A stretch of 11,104 nt of DNA from JAVBNT01 sp031551355. GTDB taxonomy: Bacteria > Vulcanimicrobiota > CADAWZ01. Under the pieces are notes generated by a model, which ran no database searches, had not been told where the DNA came from, and was given only the letters and a program-made list of their open reading frames with translations. How positions within the stretch are numbered: the stretch's first letter is position 1; the number at the start of each line of letters is the position of its first letter. Shown in pieces: positions 1 through 6,012 of the stretch. Location of the stretch: positions 1 to 11,104 of the forward strand of contig JAVBNT010000044.1 of assembly GCA_031551355.1 (NCBI GenBank), written 5' to 3'. Made by a program: the position numbers and the translations under genes.

Positions 1-369
1 ATTACAAACAAACGGATTGCACGCTCGGCAGCGTTATTGTCAAGCAAAATATATTCGTTATCCAAAAAGGCAGTCAATTTGAACCATTGATTTTTCAAAT
101 ACTGAACAGCACGGCCGCTATGCGTATTGGGTAACGTTTCCTTTTTATTCATCCATTCCCGGATTTTATCCAAATGCAATTTCAGGTTTGCAAGGCGGAT
201 TTGACGGTTTTCTTCACTGTCCGGATCTTCGCCGTAAATCTCATACAACCGGTTTATATAACATAATCCCGCTAATGCCAAATTATTGGCATTAGCGTTC
301 TTCTACAGGTAAAAGCTCTACAGCTTCGGCAAACTCGCGTAACCGGAAAAAATAAAATAACAGTTTCAT
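1..369 (-). pseudogene. IS66-family transposase relic (C-terminal part, frameshifted, runs off left edge)
   Basis: Translating the minus strand from 302 to the left edge gives an open frame containing LDNNAAERAIRLFV, the hallmark C-terminal motif of IS66 (TnpC) DDE transposases; its Glu is the last catalytic acid. Before it come WFKLTAFLDNEYILL and a helical stretch with INRLYEIYGED, both in the order expected for this family. That frame is closed upstream by a TAG at 305-303. An overlapping frame (369-292) reads RLREFAEAVELLPVEER and then stops at TAA; it continues the family-like sequence upstream. A single-base indel near 296-303 would join the two parts. A further stop at 375-373 closes the upstream frame. 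The N-terminal leucine zipper, zinc-binding part and first catalytic Asp residues are absent from the window. It lies 3' of mrdA in the same orientation. It is a dead or truncated copy unless the frame break is programmed, which I think unlikely. The sequence from 376 to 480 holds no gene I can recognise. Confidence 0.8.
270..297. repeat. Perfect 12-bp inverted repeat with 4-nt spacer
   Basis: CGCTAATGCCAA at 270-281 is followed by ATTA and by its exact reverse complement TTGGCATTAGCG at 286-297. Either strand could form a 12-bp hairpin. No T-run follows on either strand, so it is not an intrinsic terminator. It sits inside the IS66-like coding relic, exactly at the point where the reading frame changes. 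Confidence 0.85.
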
Positions 370-480
370 GTCTTAACTTCTTGGATATCCGCCTACGGGT
401 ATGACGCCATCGGCCCTTTTTCAAGGACTATTGAATCGATACGGATTTTTTACGGTTACTATATTTTTCAACTAACCTTT

Positions 481-2277
481 TCAATTCTTTGCCGATTTAA
501 ACTTTGACTCAAAAATCTTCCGTGCCACCTGCGAACTTTTCTCACCGCCAAAGCCACCGGATTTTTCCAGAAAAACGGTGACGATAATCTCTGGTTTTTT
601 ATAAGGAGCAAAAGCCGTAAACCACGTATGATTACGGCCATAAGGATTCTCGGGGGTGGGGAAATTTTCCGCGGTGCCGGTTTTACCGGCAACTTCAACA
701 TTAGGGCTGTTGGCGGCAGTAGCCGTTCCGTAAAGCACAGCTCCCCGCATACCTTCCCTTATTACGTTGAGATAACGGTCTTCTATTGAAAGCGTATGCT
801 CTATTTCCGGCTCGGCAGTCTTTATTAGCGCGCCTTCCGGAGAAAGAACACGCTTGACGATAAACGGTTTATACAAAAAGCCGCCGTTGGCAACAGCCAT
901 CGTGAACCTTGCCACCTGCAGCGGCGTGACCTCAACAAACCCCTGCCCTATCGACAAATTAACCGTGTCACCCGGATACCAGTCCTCTTTATAGACTTTT
1001 TTCTTCCATTTGGGATTGGGCAGCAAACCGCCGTTCTCCCCCGGCAAGTCTATCCCTGAGCGCTCACCGATGCCGAACTCGGAAATATACTTTAAAAAAA
1101 TATCGAGGGGAAACTTAACGGCAAGCATATAATAAACAACATCACAGGAATAGGCTATTGAATCCCGGAAAGATACGGCTCCATGCCCGGAAGTGACAAA
1201 ACAGTTAAAAATGTGTCCATCCAAATTGTAGGCACCGCTGCAGTAAAAATAGTCATTTTCGGACAAAAGCCCCTGCTGAAGAGCGGCGGAACCGGTTATC
1301 AGCTTAAATGTCGAAGCGCACGGATATGCTCCATGAATAACCCTGTTTAAAAGCGGAGTCGCCCTGTTCTTAATGATAACATCATAATCTTTCTGAGAGA
1401 TTCCCCTGGCAAAAAAATTCGGATCATAGGCCGGGTAACTTGCCATCGCCAAGATCTCACCCGTATTGGCATCGATTACAACGGCGGCACCGCCTGATTT
1501 TTCGCCATTTTTGCTCTCAACCTCCAGCACCGCTTCCTTCAAAGCTTTTTCAGCCGCTTTCTGAACAGTTGAATCAATTGTCAATACAAGGTTATTTCCC
1601 TGCTTGGGAAAAACAGTGCCTACGGAAGCAGTCATCTTACCGGCAACGTCCACCTGAATCCGGGAAGCCCCCTTGACGCCCTTGAGAGACAAATCATAAA
1701 ACTTTTCCAAGCCGTCCTTACCGACAATATCACCTGCGGAATAGACTTCTTTCGGCAATACTTCAAGCTCCTCTTCGGTAACAAGACCGTCATAGCCCAA
1801 AAAGTGGCAGCCGATTTCATGCAAAGGGTAATCCCTGACCGGCTGAGCTTCCAAATAGATGCCGCTGTAATCACTTTTTATCTCTGCCAGACGGCAAAAG
1901 GTTTCATAATCAAGCATATCCTTTACCAAAACAGGTTCAAGCGTATTCTGCTGCAAAGCCCTTATTATCGCTCCCGTCTCCTGCTTTGACAAAGGAACTA
2001 TACGGTTTATCGCCGACAGAACGGCCGGATAATTTTCCATTTCAAAACTAAGCAGACTGAGCTTAAAATAAACGGCGTTTTTAACAAGGATAACACCGTC
2101 AGATGTAAATATTTCCCCCCTTTCCGAGCGGATGGGAATTTTTCTGATCGTATTTTCGCGTGCCAGCTGCTGATAAGATTCTCCCTTGATAAACTGCATA
2201 AAAAATATGCGTACAGCAAGCGACAACAACAGCAAAAACAAAAAAATATAGAGAGCAAATAATCTGTTCTTATGCAT
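481..2277 (-). CDS. mrdA: Penicillin-binding protein 2 (MrdA), elongasome peptidoglycan D,D-transpeptidase
   Basis: This class B penicillin-binding protein cross-links peptidoglycan stem peptides during lateral-wall growth and works with MreBCD and a RodA-type glycosyltransferase in the inner membrane, facing the periplasm. Residues 7-27 form one N-terminal membrane anchor. A non-catalytic pedestal domain follows (about 45-230), with the typical RSERGEIFTSDG near 50. The transpeptidase domain covers about 260-595. Its three active-site motifs are visible: S322-T-F-K325 (nucleophile and general base), S377-C-D379, and K532-T-G534 in GKTGTAE. The length of 598 residues is normal for PBP2. The ATG at 2277 lies 14 bases after the mreD stop with only a weak Shine-Dalgarno match, so translation may depend on ribosomes arriving from mreD. 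It is the last gene of the mre cluster. No rodA follows within the window; an IS66 relic is found instead. I see no strong terminator after the stop. Confidence 0.96.
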   Translation of the reverse strand: MHKNRLFALYIFLFLLLLSLAVRIFFMQFIKGESYQQLARENTIRKIPIRSERGEIFTSDGVILVKNAVYFKLSLLSFEMENYPAVLSAINRIVPLSKQETGAIIRALQQNTLEPVLVKDMLDYETFCRLAEIKSDYSGIYLEAQPVRDYPLHEIGCHFLGYDGLVTEEELEVLPKEVYSAGDIVGKDGLEKFYDLSLKGVKGASRIQVDVAGKMTASVGTVFPKQGNNLVLTIDSTVQKAAEKALKEAVLEVESKNGEKSGGAAVVIDANTGEILAMASYPAYDPNFFARGISQKDYDVIIKNRATPLLNRVIHGAYPCASTFKLITGSAALQQGLLSENDYFYCSGAYNLDGHIFNCFVTSGHGAVSFRDSIAYSCDVVYYMLAVKFPLDIFLKYISEFGIGERSGIDLPGENGGLLPNPKWKKKVYKEDWYPGDTVNLSIGQGFVEVTPLQVARFTMAVANGGFLYKPFIVKRVLSPEGALIKTAEPEIEHTLSIEDRYLNVIREGMRGAVLYGTATAANSPNVEVAGKTGTAENFPTPENPYGRNHTWFTAFAPYKKPEIIVTVFLEKSGGFGGEKSSQVARKIFESKFKSAKN

Positions 2278-2291
2278 AATCTTTTAAAAAA

Positions 2292-2804
2292 TCACCTGGC
2301 AACAAATATTTTACTCCGCTCAACGGAAAAAACTCTGACAAGAGCGGCAACCGGAAATGCAATAACCGCATTTAAAAGCAAATATAAAAAAGCAGTTTTA
2401 AAAAAATACGGCAAAAATGAGACACCCGATGACAGTAAAAAATACAAAAAATAAAATATTATTGAAGACAGCGTTCCCAGGGCAATAACGATCAAAGGAG
2501 CCATCTTTAACTGTGAAAACCTTCTGTGACGGCATAAAATGCCTACAGCACATGCCGTGCAATACATCACACAATAAAAAGCAAAAGGCGCAGCGGAAAA
2601 CATCCCGGCAAAAATGCCGGCTGTCGCGGCGCAAAACATTGGAATTGAAGTTCCGCCGATATAAAACCCGATAAAGACGGATAAAGCCAGCAGAAAATCA
2701 GGCTTACAGCCAAAAACGGCCAGATTGGAAATAAATCCCGACTGAAAAACGGCAGCGAGAAAAAAAAACAACACAAACAAAAAAATACCGCCTCTATGTT
2801 TCAT
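2292..2804 (-). CDS. mreD: Rod shape-determining membrane protein MreD
   Basis: MreD is an integral inner-membrane part of the elongasome that links MreC to the wall-synthesis enzymes. The product is very hydrophobic, with about five or six predicted membrane segments. It carries the family-like segment KPDFLLALSVFIGFYIGG near residues 34-51, which matches the usual MreD pattern of a polar PD followed by a helix and a glycine-rich turn. I chose the ATG at 2804 (170 residues) because AGAGGA lies just upstream at a proper distance. The open frame can be extended to a TTG at 2822, adding six residues, but that codon has no good ribosome site. With the ATG start the gene overlaps the end of mreC by 11 bases, which suggests coupled translation. 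MreD sequences are poorly conserved, so the call rests on topology, length and position between mreC and mrdA. A run of nine A (2760-2768) in the early part could be error-prone. Confidence 0.9.
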   Translation of the reverse strand: MKHRGGIFLFVLFFFLAAVFQSGFISNLAVFGCKPDFLLALSVFIGFYIGGTSIPMFCAATAGIFAGMFSAAPFAFYCVMYCTACAVGILCRHRRFSQLKMAPLIVIALGTLSSIIFYFLYFLLSSGVSFLPYFFKTAFLYLLLNAVIAFPVAALVRVFSVERSKIFVAR

Positions 2805-3588
2805 TTTTCCTCTCGAAAACAATTACGCGTCTTACCGCCTCAATATTGGCAAACGGCACAATACTAAAATCCGACTTATTACGTTTGCTGCGGACCGTCT
2901 TGCCGATCACGATTCCGCCGGGAAAAATGTTTCCCAGACCGGATGTAACGACAAGCTGCCCCTCCTGAAGGAGCGAAGCGTTATATATATATCTCAGGGA
3001 CGCATCATTGCCTCCTTCTCCATAGAGCATTGCAAAAGCCCCCGACTCCACAACGTAAACCGGAATCATACTTCTCTCGTTTAAAATAGTCCTCACCAGA
3101 GAGGTTCTATCGGAAACGGCCGTCACCTGACCTATCAGTCCCGCCGGTGATACGACAATCATATTTTTTGTTATTCCATGCCGGCTGCCTTTGTTAATTT
3201 CAAAGCGGTAAAACCAGTTGCTGATATCTCTGCCAATGACCTCGGCAGGAACTCCATCCGGAGAATATTTATTTTTAAATTCCAGCAGTTCCCTAAGCTC
3301 AATGTTTTCATGCCGGTATATTTTTAAATCTTCAAGTTCGGATTTCAGTCTTTGATTTTCTTCACGCAGTTTTTCATTCTCCTCACCAAGTCCCAATATC
3401 TCACGGACGGAGCCAAAGCCTGATTTACAGACATATGATAAAGAATTGAAAAAAGCTTCAAAGTGGGATGAAAAAGAAGAGTGAAAACCGGACAGCGGAT
3501 TTTGTATACGGCTCAATAAAAAAGCCGACAGCAAAATAAATAAAAATATCAGAGCTATTAATACTAAATTCTTTTTAAAACGCTTCAT
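2794..3588 (-). CDS. mreC: Rod shape-determining protein MreC
   Basis: MreC is a bitopic inner-membrane protein whose periplasmic part oligomerises and activates PBP2 and RodA. Residues 8-26 are the membrane helix. Residues about 62-104 form a charged heptad-rich coiled coil (for example EENEKLREENQRLKSELEDL). The beta-barrel domain pair follows, with the family signatures INKGSRHGI near 131-139, PAGLIGQV near 148-155 and SGLGNIFPGGIVIGK near 216-230. The length of 264 residues is typical. The ATG at 3588 shares one base with the mreB stop (TAATG), so translation is probably coupled. The 3' end overlaps mreD. Confidence 0.95.
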   Translation of the reverse strand: MKRFKKNLVLIALIFLFILLSAFLLSRIQNPLSGFHSSFSSHFEAFFNSLSYVCKSGFGSVREILGLGEENEKLREENQRLKSELEDLKIYRHENIELRELLEFKNKYSPDGVPAEVIGRDISNWFYRFEINKGSRHGITKNMIVVSPAGLIGQVTAVSDRTSLVRTILNERSMIPVYVVESGAFAMLYGEGGNDASLRYIYNASLLQEGQLVVTSGLGNIFPGGIVIGKTVRSKRNKSDFSIVPFANIEAVRRVIVFERKNET

Positions 3589-4646
3589 TAAAGTTCATTC
3601 GCCCTGTCTCTTCTATTGGAAAAAAGCGCATTCATCAAAACCGAATCCGCTAAAATCCGCTCCATACCAAGAGCTACGGAAAAAGAAGGATCAGGGGCTA
3701 TTTTACATTTTAAGTTAAGGCCCTCGGACAAAAACCGGTCAAGACCGCGCAGGAAGGACATTCCGCCTGATATCGTTATACCTTTTTCAATAATATCGCC
3801 GATCAACTCGTGCGGCGCCAATTCTATACAGCTCTTTACAAGTTCAAGTATAGTTTTAAGACAATCTGACATTGCTTCGGAAACATCCTGCGAAGTAACA
3901 CTTACACAAGCAGGTAAACCACTCGTAATATCCCGGCCTTTAACAAGCATACTCATTTCCTGATCGGTCGTAAATACAAATCCCAACTGTTTTTTTAGCT
4001 CCTGTGCAGAATTATCACCGATAAGCAGATTAAACTTACGCCGCATCATGGCCGCAATGGCGTCATCAACAGAATCCCCGGCAATAGGAGTCGTTCTGTT
4101 CATAACGATACCGCCAAGTGATATAATGGCGACTCTGCAGGCCGCCGCGCCAAAATCAACAACAAGGCCTCCGTAAGCGTCCATTACCGGAATATCCGCT
4201 CCTATGGCCGCAGCAACGACCTGCTCAATCAAATAGACCACTCTGGCGCCGGCAATACGCAACGCTTCCTGAATAGCCCTTCTCTCTACTTCCGAACTGT
4301 TTACAGGAATCGCCGCCATTATGCGCGGCTTAAGCAGTGCTGAATTCTTAATTTTTTTCAATAAATAATCGATCAAAGCAGATGCCATCTCAAAATTGCC
4401 GATGACCCCCTCTTTAATCGGTTTGACGATTTTTATCTCCGGAGGGGTTCTGCCAAGCATTTTTTTAGCTTCATGCCCTACGGCAATAACCGATTTTTTC
4501 CGCAAATCATAGGCGACAAAAGAAGGTTCGCTGAACTTAATGCCGGCACTCCTTACGATCACTGAAGAATCAGACGTTCCAAGATCTATTACGACATCAT
4601 GAGAAAAACGCTTTAATATTTTATGCTCAAACAGATTGTCTATCAT
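3588..4646 (-). CDS. mreB: MreB-family actin homologue with degenerate nucleotide-binding site
   Basis: MreB forms membrane-bound antiparallel filaments that orient lateral-wall synthesis. The whole length (352 residues) aligns with MreB by eye: DLGT at 21-24, AVGHEAKKMLGRTP near 55-68, VKPIKEGVI near 74-82, ISLGGIV at 175-181, KGRDITSGLP near 236-245 and FLRGLDRFL near 298-306. The N-terminal segment before DLGT is hydrophobic and basic, like the membrane-binding helix of Gram-negative MreB. The ATP pocket is unusual. The phosphate-2 loop, normally DIGGGTTE, reads DFGAAACR at 164-171. The IEEP motif reads IEQV at 140-143. The phosphate-1 loop is DLGTSDSS rather than DLGTANT, and the adenosine-side GGG becomes GGM at 294-296. 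The gene is otherwise intact and shows no sign of decay. The start overlaps the maf stop (ATGA), with AAGG seven bases upstream. It could be a non-hydrolysing paralogue of a canonical MreB encoded elsewhere. Confidence 0.9.
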   Translation of the reverse strand: MIDNLFEHKILKRFSHDVVIDLGTSDSSVIVRSAGIKFSEPSFVAYDLRKKSVIAVGHEAKKMLGRTPPEIKIVKPIKEGVIGNFEMASALIDYLLKKIKNSALLKPRIMAAIPVNSSEVERRAIQEALRIAGARVVYLIEQVVAAAIGADIPVMDAYGGLVVDFGAAACRVAIISLGGIVMNRTTPIAGDSVDDAIAAMMRRKFNLLIGDNSAQELKKQLGFVFTTDQEMSMLVKGRDITSGLPACVSVTSQDVSEAMSDCLKTILELVKSCIELAPHELIGDIIEKGITISGGMSFLRGLDRFLSEGLNLKCKIAPDPSFSVALGMERILADSVLMNALFSNRRDRANEL

Positions 4647-5248
4647 ACCAAAACCTTAAAAACATCAAAATCCTCATCCATCTCCCGCAGCAATTGTGAC
4701 ACCCTGAACACCGGCAAACCGACAACATTAAAATAGCATCCGGAGATAGAGCTGATAAAAAACGCACCTTTTTGCTGAATAGCATACGCGCCGGCCTTAT
4801 CGAGAGGTTCTCCTGTCGCGACATAATCATTTATTTCCCGGTCGGACAAATCTTTCAGCACAACATCGGTGACTTCATAACCGCAGGCCATTTTACCATC
4901 GCTGTTTCTGATAACGGCAACTCCCGTAACAACCTGATGAGCACGTCCCGAAAGCATTGAGAGCATACGCGCGGCGTCCTGTTGATCTACAGGTTTGCCG
5001 AGAATACTGCCGTCAACAACAACAATTGTGTCCGCCGCCAAAACTATGGAGTCCGGTTCAACTCTTGAAACAGTCCATTGCGCTTTCAGCACGGCATTTT
5101 GCCTGGCAATTTCCGCACATTCACTGCATTTTTCGGCAGGAAGCGCCATTTCCGCATTGTCATCCGGTTTAAAAACAGTAAAAGGTATCCCTACCTGTGT
5201 TAATATTTCACTTCTTCTCGGTGAAGATGAGGCCAAAACAATATGCAT
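4643..5248 (-). CDS. maf: Maf family nucleoside triphosphate pyrophosphatase (probable dTTP/UTP type)
   Basis: Maf enzymes hydrolyse non-canonical or excess nucleoside triphosphates to the monophosphate and pyrophosphate in the cytoplasm; the YhdE-type branch prefers dTTP and UTP. Visible motifs are the N-terminal ASSSPRR at 6-12, AADTIVVVDG with catalytic-type Asp73 at 71-80, LGKP at 83-86, SGRAHQVVTGV at 100-110, GEPLDKAGAYAIQ at 146-158 and NVVGLP at 174-179. The AYAIQ sequence favours the YhdE-type over the YceF-type specificity; this is inferred from family knowledge, not tested. The length of 201 residues is normal. A good GGGAG site lies seven bases before the ATG, and part of it overlaps the stop codon of the preceding gene. 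The stop overlaps the mreB start by four bases. A maf gene next to mreBCD is a conserved arrangement in several bacterial groups. Confidence 0.95.
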   Translation of the reverse strand: MHIVLASSSPRRSEILTQVGIPFTVFKPDDNAEMALPAEKCSECAEIARQNAVLKAQWTVSRVEPDSIVLAADTIVVVDGSILGKPVDQQDAARMLSMLSGRAHQVVTGVAVIRNSDGKMACGYEVTDVVLKDLSDREINDYVATGEPLDKAGAYAIQQKGAFFISSISGCYFNVVGLPVFRVSQLLREMDEDFDVFKVLV

Positions 5249-5259
5249 AATTAAACTCC

Positions 5260-5895
5260 CTACCTTGGAATTGCGCCATCAGATACGGCAGTAATACTAT
5301 TTCCATTCCTGTCGATACAGCTCCAGATAACGGAAATTTTTCCGCTGTCCTTTGAACGCCTGGCCTTAAAGACAGCGTCACCCACATCATTATCCAGAAT
5401 AAATTTTTCCTTCAAAGTCGAGTTGGGATCCAAATAAATCCTTTTTTGCAGAGTCTTATCAAAATAACGGTCAACAGTTTCGCCCTTATCATTCCAGGAA
5501 ATATCTACCCTGTAAGCGACTATTTCAAGTCCGACACCGCCGGTTTCGGAAAAAATACAATCCATGGAAATATCGGCAACGCCGCCGATAACATTTCTGG
5601 AAATGTTAACAATAAAAGAAGCGTTCAGATTAGCCGCCTTTATCACTGCAGGCGGAAGATCGCGACTTTCCTTAGGCAAGGGAACAGGGCTCTCCTGAAG
5701 CACAGGAACCGCGGGAATAACATTTTTTTGAAATACAAAAAAATATGCCCAGGCGCCCAAAAGCAAGATGAAAATTACCGCGGCAATTTTAATATTCTTT
5801 GAATCTTTATCGCGGGCATGGGCAACTATCTGAACAATAGTCCAGAAAAGAGCAATCAAAGCGGCGGCCAAAGTAATTATTTCCGACGGTTTCAA
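5260..5895 (-). CDS. Unrecognised membrane protein with two N-terminal TM helices and a beta-rich exported domain
   Basis: I do not recognise this family. The 211-residue product has two predicted membrane helices (about 5-25 and 36-55) joined by a short polar loop (ARDKDSKN). A proline-rich linker (about 58-84, with repeated PVP-like units) leads into a domain of about 125 residues. That domain alternates hydrophobic and polar residues, ending in strands such as KISVIWSCIDRNGNSITAV, which suggests an immunoglobulin-like beta-sandwich. With short cytosolic ends ruled out by the loop charge, the last domain is probably periplasmic, but topology is uncertain. The start is a TTG: GGAG lies eight bases upstream, there is no in-frame ATG before residue 111, and the first TM helix directly follows. 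It is the first gene after the uvrC terminator and sits 11 bases ahead of maf, so it is probably co-transcribed with the wall-elongation genes. A role linked to the envelope is a guess from position only. Confidence 0.8.
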   Translation of the reverse strand: MKPSEIITLAAALIALFWTIVQIVAHARDKDSKNIKIAAVIFILLLGAWAYFFVFQKNVIPAVPVLQESPVPLPKESRDLPPAVIKAANLNASFIVNISRNVIGGVADISMDCIFSETGGVGLEIVAYRVDISWNDKGETVDRYFDKTLQKRIYLDPNSTLKEKFILDNDVGDAVFKARRSKDSGKISVIWSCIDRNGNSITAVSDGAIPR

Positions 5896-5920
5896 AGCAA
5901 GATCTCCAAATTTCTCTAAA

Positions 5921-5953
5921 ATTATATAAAACTTTAATAATTTCTATTGTAAA
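5921..5953 (-). promoter_or_regulatory. Candidate promoter of the maf-mre-mrdA unit
   Basis: On the minus strand TTTACA (5953-5948) is followed 19 bases later by TATATA (5928-5923), which overlaps a perfect TATAAT (5926-5921). The spacing is longer than ideal for both options. The site lies between the uvrC terminator and the TTG-started gene at 5895, which is where a new promoter would be needed. The very A+T-rich background makes chance matches likely. Confidence 0.4.
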
Positions 5954-5983
5954 AAAATTATCCCTCCAAAAGCGAAGGGATAA
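5951..5983 (-). terminator. Intrinsic terminator of the S41-S41-uvrC unit
   Basis: On the minus strand TTATCCCTTC (5983-5974) pairs with GGAGGGATAA (5967-5958) across a GCTTTT loop, with one T-G pair in the 10-bp stem. Seven T residues follow at once (5957-5951). It starts about 29 bases after the uvrC stop, so it closes that transcription unit and separates it from the next. Confidence 0.92.
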
Positions 5984-6012
5984 TAAAACAAAAGCATTTT
6001 TTATTCAAAAAT

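Noticed and set aside
452..475. Possible mrdA terminator hairpin (GGTTA with TAACC on the minus strand)
   Set aside because: The stem is only 5 A/T-rich base pairs with a 14-base loop and no T-run afterwards.
2805..2822. Longer MreD from a TTG start
   Set aside because: The ATG at 2804 has AGAGGA at proper distance, while the TTG has no ribosome site and would deepen the overlap with mreC to 29 bases.
5984..6012. Hidden frameshift that would restore the UvrC HhH tail
   Set aside because: Only about 29 bases separate the stop from a strong terminator, so there is no room for a further 50-60 codons.
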